This document shows positions 1 through 7,980 of a stretch of 64,000 nucleotides of DNA, piece by piece. Position numbers and translations under genes: made by a program. Every line of letters begins with the position of its first letter. Position 1 is the stretch's first letter. The stretch covers positions 62,001-126,000 of the forward strand of contig NZ_MQTZ01000047.1 of the NCBI RefSeq assembly GCF_001939115.1. Reading direction: 5' to 3'. The notes beneath the pieces were generated by a model. The model searched no databases. It saw only the letters and a list, made by a program, of their open reading frames with translations, and was not told where the DNA came from. Origin of the DNA: Leptolyngbya sp. 'hensonii' (GTDB taxonomy: Bacteria; Cyanobacteriota; Cyanobacteriia; GCF-001939115).

Positions 1-680
1 TGCGTCGATCGCGAGTCAGCACCCTCTTCCAGCTCCCACTGATTGAGGATTTTCGTATCATCTTCGAGCGCGATCCGGCGGCCCGAAACTGGCTGGAGGT
101 GCTGTGCTGCTACCCCGGTTTCCACGCCCTCATCAGCCATCGGCTGGCCCATTGGCTGCATCGACGGGGTGTCCCCTTCTTTCCCCGGCTCATCTCCCAC
201 CTGACCCGGTTTTTGACCGGGATAGAGATCCACCCAGGAGCGACGATCGGCAAAGGGGTTTTTATTGACCATGGCATGGGGGTGGTGATTGGTGAAACGG
301 CGATCGTGGGCGACTACACCCTGATTTACCAGGGGGTGACTTTAGGAGGCACTGGCAAAGAAACCGGTAAGCGCCATCCCACCATTGGCAGTCATGTGGT
401 AATTGGTGCCGGAGCGAAAATACTGGGCAATATTCTCATTGGCGATCGAGCCCGAGTGGGAGCCGGTTCCATCGTCCTGCGCTCCGTTCCCGCCGGTTGT
501 ACCGCCGTGGGAGTGCCGGGACGGATTATCTGCCGCACCGAAGATTGTCCCCTGGAAGAGGACAAATTACCGGATGCAGAAGCCATCGCGATGCGGGCTG
601 TCATCGATCGGATTGAGGAATTGGAACAGGAACTGCAGCGTTTGAAAGTTCGAATTGGGGCTCAATGTGCTCGTCCATGA
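1..680 (+). CDS. cysE: Serine O-acetyltransferase, nif-associated (NifP/CysE), 5' end at window edge
   Basis: Transfers acetyl from acetyl-CoA to serine, giving O-acetylserine for cysteine synthesis; the copy linked to nif genes is usually called nifP and is thought to boost cysteine supply for Fe-S clusters. The frame is open from base 3, and the residues before the GTG at 99 ([13 protein letters not shown]) are typical of the family's N-terminus, so translation begins at or before the window edge. Bases 1-2 are TG, so a start codon straddling the edge is possible. The C-terminal half shows the left-handed beta-helix hexapeptide pattern ([33 protein letters not shown]) and the acceptor-site DHGMG motif. 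Stop at 678-680. About 75 bases downstream comes a small ORF, then nifV in the same direction. The enzyme assignment is firm; the nifP role rests on neighbours. Confidence 0.92.
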   Translation, partial: RRSRVSTLFQLPLIEDFRIIFERDPAARNWLEVLCCYPGFHALISHRLAHWLHRRGVPFFPRLISHLTRFLTGIEIHPGATIGKGVFIDHGMGVVIGETAIVGDYTLIYQGVTLGGTGKETGKRHPTIGSHVVIGAGAKILGNILIGDRARVGAGSIVLRSVPAGCTAVGVPGRIICRTEDCPLEEDKLPDAEAIAMRAVIDRIEELEQELQRLKVRIGAQCARP

Positions 681-753
681 CGGAGATCGCTGATTTAGCA
701 AAAGTTACACCCATAGAACCCCCACTCCCACACACCCTTAAGAGGACAACACC

Positions 754-876
754 ATGGAAACTCTCTTGACTGCTCTCGTACTCTCAGTTGTGACAATAGC
801 ATTTCACAAAATTATGCTGGCCTGGATCAGCATGGATGTAGCAAAACCCCCCAGCGCACCCAGAGCAAAACTGTAG
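754..876 (+). CDS. Small 40-aa predicted membrane peptide between nifP and nifV
   Basis: A 40-codon frame starts at ATG 754 and stops at TAG 874-876. A good Shine-Dalgarno (AGAGGA, 741-746) lies 7 bases before the start. Residues 3-24 (TLLTALVLSVVTIAFHKIML) form one hydrophobic segment, followed by a short polar tail rich in Pro, Ala and Lys. It lies in the same direction as cysE/nifP and nifV, 73 bases after the first and 87 before the second start, so it is probably co-transcribed. I recognise no family. The RBS, the clean membrane segment and the tight placement argue that it is translated; its function is unknown. Confidence 0.55.
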   Translation: METLLTALVLSVVTIAFHKIMLAWISMDVAKPPSAPRAKL

Positions 877-894
877 CAACTTAGCTGCAACTTA
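876..894 (+). repeat. Direct repeat GCAACTTA x2 upstream of nifV
   Basis: GCAACTTA occurs at 876-883 and again at 887-894, a period of 11 bases (about one helical turn), about 70 bases before the nifV start. This spacing is common for tandem protein-binding half-sites. Binding by CnfR or another regulator is only a guess. Confidence 0.35.
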
Positions 895-963
895 ACCGTG
901 AATGTAGGATGAGGCCCCGTCCTCATTGTCAGGAGGCAGTAACCCAAAGGGAGAATGGACAGG

Positions 964-2094
964 ATGCAGCAGATTCAAATCAACGACACCACCTTGCGAG
1001 ATGGCGAACAGGCCGCTGGCGTAGCTTTCAATCTGGAAGAAAAAGTCGCGATCGCCGCGTTTCTGGATGCCATTGGCGTTCAGGAATTGGAAGTGGGTAT
1101 CCCGGCTATGGGTCGGGAAGAAGTTCGAGCCATTCGGGCGATCGGAGATCTGGGCCTGAAGGCACAGCTCCTGGGCTGGAATCGGGCCAATCTGGAGGAT
1201 ATTCGGGCCTCCATCAGTTGTGGATTGCACCGGGTGCACATCTCAATTCCAGTCTCAGAAATTCAGATCGCCGCCAAATTCCAGGGGCAGTGGCAGGTCA
1301 TGCTGGCCCGCCTGCGGGACACGATTCACTTTGCCGTGGATCAGGGCCTGTCTGTCTCCGTAGGGGGTGAAGACTCCTCCAGAGCCGATGACCTATTTTT
1401 ACTCGATGTGGCCTCCTATGCCGAAACCTGGGGTGCTTTCCGCTTCCGCTTTTGTGACACCGTAGGCATTCTCGACCCTCTGACTACCTTTGACAAAGTG
1501 CGTCGGTTGGTGCAGACCCTCTGTATTCCGGTGGAGATGCACACCCACAATGACCTGGGCATGGCGACAGCCAATGCACTGGCCGGTATTCGGGCCGGGG
1601 CTCGTTCTGTCAATACAACCGTGAATGGACTGGGGGAACGGGCTGGTAATGCGGCTCTGGAGGAGGTGGTGATGGCCCTGAAACGCATTTACGGCATTCA
1701 GTCTGGCATTGACACCAAACGCTTGCTGGAACTCTCTCGCCTGGTAGCCCGGGCCTCCAATTGTCCAGTCCCCCCCTGGAAAGCGGTGGTGGGGGAAAAC
1801 ACCTTTGCCCATGAGTCTGGGATTCATGCCCATGGTGTGATGCAAAATCCCACCACCTACGAACCCTTCGACCCGGCTGAGGTCGGTTGGGAACGGCGAC
1901 TGGTGATTGGCAAACATTCCGGTCGCCATCTGGTAATGACCGTGTTGCAACAGCATGGCATTATCTTGAGCCCGGAGGAAACCCAATCTGTGTTGCAGGC
2001 TGTGCGCGATCGGTCCACTCAGGTCAAGCGCAGTCTGACCACAGAGGAGTTGTTAAGTTTAGTCCCCCCCACGAGGTACTCCTATGCAAGTTGA
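964..2094 (+). CDS. nifV: Homocitrate synthase NifV
   Basis: Condenses acetyl-CoA with 2-oxoglutarate to homocitrate, the organic ligand of the nitrogenase FeMo-cofactor. The DRE-TIM metallolyase signature NDTTLRDGEQ is at the N-terminus, the metal-binding HTHNDLG motif is mid-protein, and the GERAGNA and HESGIHAHG motifs of the isopropylmalate/homocitrate synthase family follow. Two in-frame starts exist, ATG 955 and ATG 964. The ribosome-binding run AAAGGGAG (946-953) leaves one base before 955 but ten before 964, so 964 is preferred, giving 376 aa, the usual NifV length. The stop overlaps the start of nifZ by 11 bases, indicating one operon. Confidence 0.95.
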   Translation: MQQIQINDTTLRDGEQAAGVAFNLEEKVAIAAFLDAIGVQELEVGIPAMGREEVRAIRAIGDLGLKAQLLGWNRANLEDIRASISCGLHRVHISIPVSEIQIAAKFQGQWQVMLARLRDTIHFAVDQGLSVSVGGEDSSRADDLFLLDVASYAETWGAFRFRFCDTVGILDPLTTFDKVRRLVQTLCIPVEMHTHNDLGMATANALAGIRAGARSVNTTVNGLGERAGNAALEEVVMALKRIYGIQSGIDTKRLLELSRLVARASNCPVPPWKAVVGENTFAHESGIHAHGVMQNPTTYEPFDPAEVGWERRLVIGKHSGRHLVMTVLQQHGIILSPEETQSVLQAVRDRSTQVKRSLTTEELLSLVPPTRYSYAS

Positions 2095-2338
2095 TGAACT
2101 GGAAATGGATCTTCCCCCCTATTTCGATATCGGTGAAAAGGTTCGAACCCGCAAGTTGATTCGCAATGATGGCACCTTTCCGGGCCAGGATATTGGAGCC
2201 ACCCTCGTAAAAAAGGGGGAAACTGGCTACGTCATTAGCATTGGAACTTTTCTGCAAACATCTTACATCTACGCCGTCCATTTCCTGGAAACCGGTCGGA
2301 TTGTAGGTTGCCGCAGAAAAGAACTGGAAGAATGTTGA
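2084..2338 (+). CDS. nifZ: Nitrogen fixation protein NifZ
   Basis: An 84-aa protein that matches the NifZ family by its opening (FDIGEKVRTRKLIRNDGTFPG), with a central KKGETGYVISIGTFLQ and a C-terminal YAVHFLETGRIVGCR. NifZ assists P-cluster assembly in the MoFe protein in the proteobacterial systems where it has been studied. The start lies inside the last codons of nifV (11-base overlap), so translation is probably coupled. The order nifV-nifZ-nifT is a common cyanobacterial arrangement. Confidence 0.93.
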   Translation: MQVDELEMDLPPYFDIGEKVRTRKLIRNDGTFPGQDIGATLVKKGETGYVISIGTFLQTSYIYAVHFLETGRIVGCRRKELEEC

Positions 2339-2418
2339 GTGTTCTTCAGCCACTCTCACTAACTAGGTGATCAGCGTCAACCCTTTTGAATTTTGAATCC
2401 CCCCTAAGAGGTCAATCC

Positions 2419-2622
2419 ATGAAAGTCATGCTCCGTCGCAATAACGCTGGTCATCTCACTGTTTACGTTGCCAAAAAAGATCTGGAGGAGGAAGTTGTTC
2501 AACAAGCGGAATCTGGTGGAGAACGCATTCTCACCCTGGCCAATGGCTGGGAACTCGCGATCTCAGACCTGAGCGAACCTTTGAAATTGCCCCAAACCGT
2601 TGAAGCTCGTCGTCTGGCCTAA
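2419..2622 (+). CDS. nifT: Putative nitrogen fixation protein NifT
   Basis: A 67-aa protein beginning MKVMLRRNNAGHLTVYVAKKD, a recognisable NifT/FixU N-terminus, with a central GGERILTLANGWEL. Its biochemical role is unsettled in the literature; it is a conserved small member of nif clusters and not essential where tested. ATG 2419 is preferred over upstream in-frame TTG codons because AAGAGGT (2406-2412) sits 6 bases before it and because the family begins with this methionine. It lies 80 bases after nifZ on the same strand. Confidence 0.92.
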   Translation: MKVMLRRNNAGHLTVYVAKKDLEEEVVQQAESGGERILTLANGWELAISDLSEPLKLPQTVEARRLA

Positions 2623-2704
2623 ACCTAAAAGGTTCAGACAGGATTTATCGCATCTCTGCTCCCTAGCAGTTTGTCGCATTCGTGCAAATTTCATTTCTAT
2701 TGAC

Positions 2705-2720
2705 GTGCAATGAATTGCAC
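2705..2720. promoter_or_regulatory. Perfect inverted repeat GTGCAAT-GA-ATTGCAC upstream of fdxB
   Basis: Two 7-base arms separated by 2 bases, 80-95 bases before the fdxB start. The dyad has operator geometry. It is a candidate site for a dimeric regulator, possibly one responding to nitrogen or oxygen, but no match to a defined consensus is claimed. Confidence 0.4.
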
Positions 2721-2799
2721 CTTTGTTCATTCATCCCATAGGGGCGTGATAAATCATGCCTCTATGGTTTCATTTCCCTATCCATTATGGAGGTTCATG

Positions 2800-3096
2800 A
2801 TGACGACTCTGACTGGATTAACTTTTGGTCAAAAAACCTGGATTCCTCAATTCGTGACCGCGATTAATCAGGTTAAATGCATTGGCTGCGGTCGCTGTTT
2901 CAAAGCCTGTGGCCGGGATGTCCTCGAATTAAAAGCGCTGAACGAAGACGGTGAGTTTGTTGAGGATGAAGAAGAGGAAGAAATTGAACGCAAGGTGATG
3001 ACAATTGTTAATGCTGCTGTATGTATTGGTTGTCAGGCTTGCTCTAGAGTTTGCCCCAAGAATTGCTATACCCATGCCCCTCTGGCAGTGGTTTGA
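2800..3096 (+). CDS. fdxB: Nif-specific 2[4Fe-4S] ferredoxin (FdxB type)
   Basis: A 98-aa bacterial-type ferredoxin with two cluster motifs: [11 protein letters not shown] and [15 protein letters not shown]. Between them is a long acidic insert (EDEEEEEIE) typical of the nif-linked ferredoxin III/FdxB family, as is the opening [14 protein letters not shown]. It is a probable electron carrier for nitrogenase or for cofactor assembly. The GGAGG run (2789-2793) with 6-base spacing supports ATG 2800; ATG 2797 is the alternative. The frame extends upstream to 2710 but those residues look non-native. It sits 178 bases after nifT, with a dyad in the gap. Confidence 0.92.
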   Translation: MTTLTGLTFGQKTWIPQFVTAINQVKCIGCGRCFKACGRDVLELKALNEDGEFVEDEEEEEIERKVMTIVNAAVCIGCQACSRVCPKNCYTHAPLAVV

Positions 3097-3546
3097 AGAT
3101 CATTTATTCCTTGTCATTGGCCAATCATGTTTATTTCGGCTGATTGACTTCGGAAATCTTTAGTCCTCCCGAAAATTTGATTCGGCGTGGGTTTTGGTTA
3201 TACTCAACCCACACCGAACCTGATCTCAATCCATCGGGTTACAGTCGGTTATTCATCTCATCGTTACTTCAGTATTGATTGCACCAGAATGGATCACAAT
3301 CACTTTTCCTTTCAATGCATTACGAGCACTAATCTGCATAAATCCTCTCAATTTTTATAGCCCATACTCTATCAATCCTATCGCAGGCAGTTGACTCAAG
3401 ACCTTCCAATGCAGACAATGATCGCGATCGAAATGATAGAAGAAAGCCTCAATTAATACCCGTCACTACCCCAGGCCAGCAAACCTGAGCCTACTTTTGC
3501 ATCCAAATTTACACAGAGTTTCCAGTAATTTTTACTTCCTAAGACT
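3097..3546. other. Intergenic region between convergent fdxB and TPR gene
   Basis: 450 bases without a credible gene. The only clear structure is an imperfect 13-bp inverted repeat (3181-3218), listed separately. The rest is AT-rich and looks unremarkable. Confidence 0.6.
3181..3218 (+). terminator. Imperfect 13-bp hairpin downstream of fdxB
   Basis: The arms TTCGGCGTGGGTT and AACCCACACCGAA pair with one mismatch around a 12-base loop, 85 bases after fdxB. No T-run follows, so it is at best a candidate terminator or mRNA 3' stabiliser for the nif transcript. The loop contains TATACT, which could equally be read as a -10 element. Confidence 0.35.
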
Positions 3547-4014
3547 TCACTCATCCTCATCCAGGGAAGGTGTCAAAATATTCAGAACAACTGCAGCGCC
3601 AAACTCCTTCCGATCATCAATCTCATTAACTTGAGTTGCAATTTCCTTAGCTTTTTCGACCTCACCTAAACGGGCTAAAATCAAGCCAGAGGCAGCATAG
3701 GCATTCAGATAAAGCCGGATCTGGGGATCTTCCTTTCGTTGCAGTAAGATAGGCTTCAGGTTTTCCCAGAGATCTGGCAAGTGTTCTACAGCTCGCACCT
3801 GTTCAATCACTTTCAGAGCAACCTGTAGCGCCGATCGATCTTGACGTTTATAAAAGAAATAACGATAGGCGGAAATCAGCACATCTGGATTATCCCCAGC
3901 AATAGCCAGAGCCTGATTCACATAAGCTTCTGAGGCAGCCGTATCCTCCCACTGCTCCGCCGCCAGAGTCAGCAGTCGTTTTACATCATCAGGCACAAGA
4001 TACCAGGAGGTCAT
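3547..4014 (-). CDS. TPR-like helical protein in the nif neighbourhood
   Basis: A 155-aa, wholly helical-looking soluble protein. Residues 10-60 and 100-140 have TPR-like spacing of small and aromatic residues (AYVNQALAIAGDNPDVLISAY; AASGLILARLGEVEKAKEIA), with an acidic tail ending DEDE. No signal peptide or catalytic motif is visible. It faces fdxB tail to tail and is transcribed away from cnfR. TPR proteins are protein-binding scaffolds; its position between fdxB and cnfR suggests a nif-related role, which is inference only. Confidence 0.72.
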   Translation of the reverse strand: MTSWYLVPDDVKRLLTLAAEQWEDTAASEAYVNQALAIAGDNPDVLISAYRYFFYKRQDRSALQVALKVIEQVRAVEHLPDLWENLKPILLQRKEDPQIRLYLNAYAASGLILARLGEVEKAKEIATQVNEIDDRKEFGAAVVLNILTPSLDEDE

Positions 4015-4584
4015 TTCAAACTATCCTCTCAAACGTAGATTTTTAGCGTTGGCATTGTTAGTGTAGTTGCGGCCAAAATGTTTTGCATCCCTACCCTCTC
4101 TTCCTGCTCCCTATCCCCTGCGGGGACACTTTGTGAACGACTCCACCCAGGGAGCAGGACTGTAACCTGGCAAAAGAGGTTGCATGAAGGTGCATTAGGG
4201 ACGTTTATACCTTGTCTCTAGCCGAAATTGTGGCATCCAGAAAGCATAAATTTAATCGCGCCCACCTAATTAACATCGGCCAATTGAGTATTAAGAAAAT
4301 CTTATAACTCTCATCAGAAATCACAATCTTTCCGGCAACCCTCCAATCTCCAAGCTGTTGAAGAAGTTTAGAGATCCTTACAACTGAAATCAAAAATTTA
4401 GGCCAGAAAATCGTAAGATTTAGGCAAAAAATTGTAAAAAAAATCACAGAATAAAGGGGCTGAAGTGCTTACTATGAGGAAATAATGACTAATATTAAAA
4501 AATTATATAATCGCTCGTTATGAACAGCTTCATGTCCTTTTTTAAGCAAAGCTACTAAGGCATGAAATCCTGCTTCTTTTTTCC
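4015..4584. other. Divergent intergenic region upstream of cnfR
   Basis: 570 bases between the divergent TPR gene and cnfR. The left part carries a nested inverted repeat (4103-4158). The right part (about 4430-4540) is very AT-rich and is the likely promoter region of cnfR. An 80-codon antisense frame at 4205-4447 is rejected as non-coding. Confidence 0.55.
4103..4158. repeat. Nested inverted repeat
   Basis: The outer arms CCTGCTCCCT (4103-4112) and AGGGAGCAGG (4149-4158) are perfectly complementary. Inside lies a second perfect hairpin, TCCCC-TGC-GGGGA (4114-4124 and adjacent). The two-tier fold is unlike a simple terminator and may be a small repeat element or a structured leader of the leftward TPR gene, whose start is at 4014. 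Confidence 0.45.
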
Positions 4585-6183
4585 ATGCCATATAGTATTA
4601 CAAACCTATGTATTCGCTGTGATAGCTGCTTACCCCAATGTCCAACTGGGGCAATTAAGCTCGAAGGCGAGGATTACTGGATTGATCCGCTTTTATGCAA
4701 CGATTGTGAAGGCTACTACTCGGAGCCACAATGCGTCACCAGTTGTCCAACAGGTTCGCCAGTTCCCTGGCAAGCCAAGAAAGGACGATGCAAAACCAAT
4801 ATTAGAACTGCCACCAGTCCCAGTTTGTTTCCCGATGGCAAGAGCCATCCCTTCGCTTCAGCGATCGTGGTTTGGGAAGCCTGCAACGTTCTGGCGCAGC
4901 GCCAATCCCTGCCCTGGAAAGCAGACGAAGCGGATCGCCTTTATTATCAGCGGCACATCCATCAAGGCCAGGGCTCGATCGGTTTTCAGATCACCCATAC
5001 TCTGGATCCCCTCCCCCCCACCCCCCTGAGCAAGGAAGTAGCTCTGGCTACCCTTTCCACCTTTGATGTGCGATCGGCCTGTCTGCACCTGATTTATGCA
5101 GCGCATGCAACGGTTCTAGAGCGGCCCTGGGAACAGGAATTTATCATCAATGACCAGCAGATCGAAGAATACCTGGGTCTGGAAAAACGCAAGGATTTAA
5201 GCAAACCAGCCCGCCTGGCCTTGATCAAAGACTTGGTGCAACAACCCTGCCAAATTCAGGTCAGTATTGACTGGCTGGCTCAGGGCAGGGTCGCTGGATT
5301 CTCTTTGCGAGAGAGTCGTCTCTGGCATCTCCTGGAAGTTCAGCATCACTTTCAGGAAGATGACCTGGGCTGTAAGCACCTGGTTGGGTTGACCTTTAAA
5401 CTCAGAGCGGGACAATGGACCCAATATTTCCTGAATCAGCAGGGGTATCGCGATCGAACCGCCTTCTACCAATATGGCAGCCTACCTAAGCTGCTTCTGA
5501 GTACGGTCATGAGCATCTGGCAACAGCATGAAGGTGCAGCCCGGATGATGCTCTGGTTATTGTTCAAAGCCAAGGTCGGTCGAGAACAACGATTAACCGT
5601 GCCCACGCTGATGCGGGTTGCCTACGGAGAAGAGCGCATTCTGCATGCCTCTACCCATCGAGAACACCGCAAACGGCTGTTACGAACCTTTGAAAGTGAT
5701 CTGGAAGTTCTCAACCACCATGGGTTGAAACCAGTCTTTGACCCAGTTACTTACGCTCCTGAGATCCAACCCCTCTGGGCCAGACTGTCAGAACTACCCG
5801 ATGATGCCGATGCTGCCCTGGAGTTTTGGGTGAATGATGGGAGTGGTAGCACGCGCCTAACTGACGCAGCCCCTCGGGGCAAATGGAACCGATTAATGCA
5901 CGCCCGCATCCTGTATTTTGAACTCCCTCCCCAATGGAGCCGCCAACCTGCAGCGACAAACCGGAAGAAGCAACGATCGTCCCAACGCCGCACTAAAGCC
6001 AAGCCACAACTGACTCTCTCCGCTGAGGATGTAGTCAAGGCCCGTAAGAACTTGCAGTGGAGTCAGCGACAATTGGCCGAAAAAACCGGCAAAAGCCAGA
6101 GCTGGATCCGCGATATCGAGAACAATCGCTTCCGAGCCAAATTGGAAGACCAGGTTTTATTACGGAAGGTTTTGGGAATCTAA
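4585..6183 (+). CDS. cnfR: Transcriptional activator of nif genes CnfR (PatB-like)
   Basis: A 532-aa regulator with an N-terminal bacterial ferredoxin domain and a C-terminal helix-turn-helix. Eight cysteines form two 4Fe-4S motifs (C9, C12, C15, C19 and C38, C41, C50, C54). The last 60 residues hold a HTH_3/Xre-type motif (WSQRQLAEKTGKSQSWIRDIE). This architecture defines CnfR of Leptolyngbya boryana and PatB of Anabaena, which activate nif genes under low oxygen, presumably by sensing oxygen through the clusters. A basic linker (RKKQRSSQRRTKAK) precedes the HTH. No strong Shine-Dalgarno precedes ATG 4585, but the cysteine motif begins 8 residues in, fixing the start closely. It probably controls the nif genes upstream. 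Confidence 0.93.
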   Translation: MPYSITNLCIRCDSCLPQCPTGAIKLEGEDYWIDPLLCNDCEGYYSEPQCVTSCPTGSPVPWQAKKGRCKTNIRTATSPSLFPDGKSHPFASAIVVWEACNVLAQRQSLPWKADEADRLYYQRHIHQGQGSIGFQITHTLDPLPPTPLSKEVALATLSTFDVRSACLHLIYAAHATVLERPWEQEFIINDQQIEEYLGLEKRKDLSKPARLALIKDLVQQPCQIQVSIDWLAQGRVAGFSLRESRLWHLLEVQHHFQEDDLGCKHLVGLTFKLRAGQWTQYFLNQQGYRDRTAFYQYGSLPKLLLSTVMSIWQQHEGAARMMLWLLFKAKVGREQRLTVPTLMRVAYGEERILHASTHREHRKRLLRTFESDLEVLNHHGLKPVFDPVTYAPEIQPLWARLSELPDDADAALEFWVNDGSGSTRLTDAAPRGKWNRLMHARILYFELPPQWSRQPAATNRKKQRSSQRRTKAKPQLTLSAEDVVKARKNLQWSQRQLAEKTGKSQSWIRDIENNRFRAKLEDQVLLRKVLGI

Positions 6184-6383
6184 CTTTGTCATTGGATCAA
6201 TTGGGTTCCCATGGCTAATAGCCCATGCCCCATCCTCACAAGTTCCTCAAATTCTTGTCCTATAACTAAAGTTCAGGACCTGAATAGCAATGGCAATGAG
6301 GAGGTAACAAAAATCCACACAAACCAATTCCAATACTTTTGAGTCGCAAGTCACTCAGACGCTTCCCCATCCAACCTAACCCT

Positions 6384-7184
6384 ATGTCTGATGTTGTTGG
6401 CTTTCCGTCGGTATATGGACCGGTCCAGTCATGGCGTTTCGGCAGATCCCTCGGCATTGACCCAATTGGCCCCTGTTCTACCTGCTCATTCAATTGTGTC
6501 TATTGCCAATTGGGAGAAATCGAACACCAACACGGCGATCGACAGATTTTCATCCCTACCGCTCAGATCCAATCCGATCTGGGGTCATTTCAACCCTGGG
6601 AGGTGGATATTATCACCCTGAGTGGCAGTGGAGAACCAACCCTAGCTCTGAATTTGGGGGAGATCATCGTGATGGCGAAAGCCATGACCTCCAGACCCGT
6701 CGGTGTCCTTACCAATGGCACCTTACTAGCCAATCTTCAGGTGCAAGCTGATCTAGCGATCGCAGACCAAGTGGCAGTCAAGATTGACGCCATCTCCGGC
6801 GATCAACTCCATCGGGTTAATCGACCCATTGCTGGGATGCACCTGGTCGATATCTGGACCGGCCTGCAGCAATTTCGATCACGATATCCAGGCATTCTGG
6901 CCATCCAGACCATGATCCTATCCCCCTGGAGCCATAGCGATCAGAGCACCTACATTCGGCTGATGCAGGAATTTGCCCCTGATGAGATTCAGCTCAATAC
7001 CCCCACCCGCCCCAAACCCATCACCCACCAACTGGCCGCAAGGGGAAATGACATTGCTGCCTTAAACTATCCGATACGGCGACTGAACCCGATCCGAACA
7101 GCCTTCTTACAGGAGTTCGGAGCCTGGATTTATGGAGCCACCGGTATTCCAGTCCGCTATCCCGCTACCGAAGGAGGAAACTGA
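6384..7184 (+). CDS. Radical SAM protein (COG0731-like)
   Basis: A radical S-adenosylmethionine enzyme of about 266 aa. The cluster-binding CxxxCxxC motif is CSFNCVYC, preceded by another cysteine pair (PCSTC); the SAM-binding GSGEPTL motif and a later LTNGTLL strand are typical of the fold. It resembles the Fe-S oxidoreductase group COG0731 (relatives of the radical-SAM half of wybutosine synthases), but the substrate cannot be told. ATG 6384 is preferred to the TTG at 6339, since homology-like sequence starts near SDVVGFPSVYGPVQSWR. Its stop overlaps the ATG of the next radical-SAM gene (TGATG), so the two are translationally coupled. It lies 200 bases after cnfR on the same strand. Confidence 0.8.
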   Translation: MSDVVGFPSVYGPVQSWRFGRSLGIDPIGPCSTCSFNCVYCQLGEIEHQHGDRQIFIPTAQIQSDLGSFQPWEVDIITLSGSGEPTLALNLGEIIVMAKAMTSRPVGVLTNGTLLANLQVQADLAIADQVAVKIDAISGDQLHRVNRPIAGMHLVDIWTGLQQFRSRYPGILAIQTMILSPWSHSDQSTYIRLMQEFAPDEIQLNTPTRPKPITHQLAARGNDIAALNYPIRRLNPIRTAFLQEFGAWIYGATGIPVRYPATEGGN

Positions 7185-7822
7185 TGGCTTACACGCATAT
7201 GAATCCCTACCTCAAACTCATGGAAATTCCCCCCGGCTATCTCAATATCATGGGATATGTCGATGAATCGGAAGTGAATGGTCCCGGTAGTCGGGCAGTC
7301 ATTTGGGTGCAGGGATGCCTGCGGGAATGCCCCAGTTGCTTCAACCCCGAATCCTGGTCTTTTGAGATTAACCAGCTCGTTTCAGTAGAAACCCTTGTCC
7401 AGCGCATTCTGGATAATCCCAAAAATCAGGGCGTCACCTTCTCCGGTGGTGAACCCTTCTGGCAAGCCCCTGCCCTAGCAAAATTAGCCCATCAGATCAA
7501 AGCTCACGGGTTGAACGTCCTATGCTTTACAGGCTTCACTCTGGAAAGATTGCAGTCTGACTACGCCCCAGCAGGAGCACAGGAACTGCTGCAACAACTC
7601 GATATCCTAATTGATGGTCCCTACATTAAATCCATGGCTGTCAACCGTGCCGATTCCCCCGTTTCTTCCAGCAATCAACGCATCCATGTATTCAATCCTA
7701 CCTTTGAGAACCAGATTACCTGGGCCAGCGACCAAATCGAGGTCCATGTGCTCAAAGACGGTAGCCGGATTGTCACAGGCTACTGGGGAGCCATGGAAAG
7801 CCTCACATCCCAGTGCGGCTAA
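7184..7822 (+). CDS. Radical SAM activating-enzyme-like protein (NrdG/4Fe-4S single cluster type)
   Basis: A 212-aa protein with the CxxxCxxC motif CLRECPSC, preceded by GPGSRAVIWVQG as in NrdG-type activases, and followed by the SAM-contacting GVTFSGGEPFWQ. Family members generate a glycyl radical on partner enzymes such as anaerobic ribonucleotide reductase, but many cyanobacterial members have no known partner, and no nrdD is in this window. A perfect ribosome site (AAGGAGG, 7171-7177) lies 6 bases before ATG 7184, which overlaps the upstream stop. Pairing with the preceding radical-SAM gene beside cnfR suggests function under low oxygen; that is inference. Confidence 0.8.
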   Translation: MAYTHMNPYLKLMEIPPGYLNIMGYVDESEVNGPGSRAVIWVQGCLRECPSCFNPESWSFEINQLVSVETLVQRILDNPKNQGVTFSGGEPFWQAPALAKLAHQIKAHGLNVLCFTGFTLERLQSDYAPAGAQELLQQLDILIDGPYIKSMAVNRADSPVSSSNQRIHVFNPTFENQITWASDQIEVHVLKDGSRIVTGYWGAMESLTSQCG

Positions 7823-7840
7823 CCCTCCACACCCTGTAAA

Positions 7841-7886
7841 GACGCGATAAATCGCGTCTCCAGACTCATGCCTCCAGACTCATGCC
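7841..7886. repeat. Hairpin GACGCGAT-AA-ATCGCGTC plus tandem 13-mer
   Basis: A perfect 8-bp inverted repeat (7841-7858) 19 bases after the preceding stop is followed at once by two tandem copies of CTCCAGACTCATGC-like sequence (about 7858-7886). Hairpins of the first type recur between genes in many cyanobacteria. It may act as a transcript end; there is no T-run. Confidence 0.45.
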
Positions 7887-7980
7887 ATCCCCCATCACGA
7901 CCCTGAGCCATCCCACCCGAATCGATCGCATCTGCCCAAGATCACCACTACAATAGTAGCCAGCTTATCGATCGAACCCT

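Noticed and set aside
2710-2799. N-terminal extension of the nif ferredoxin
   Set aside because: The extra residues are not ferredoxin-like, overlap an inverted repeat, and a good ribosome site favours ATG 2800.
4205-4447. 80-codon minus-strand frame in the gap before cnfR
   Set aside because: AT-rich, low-complexity translation dominated by Ile, Leu and Phe; no ribosome site; it lies in a probable promoter region.
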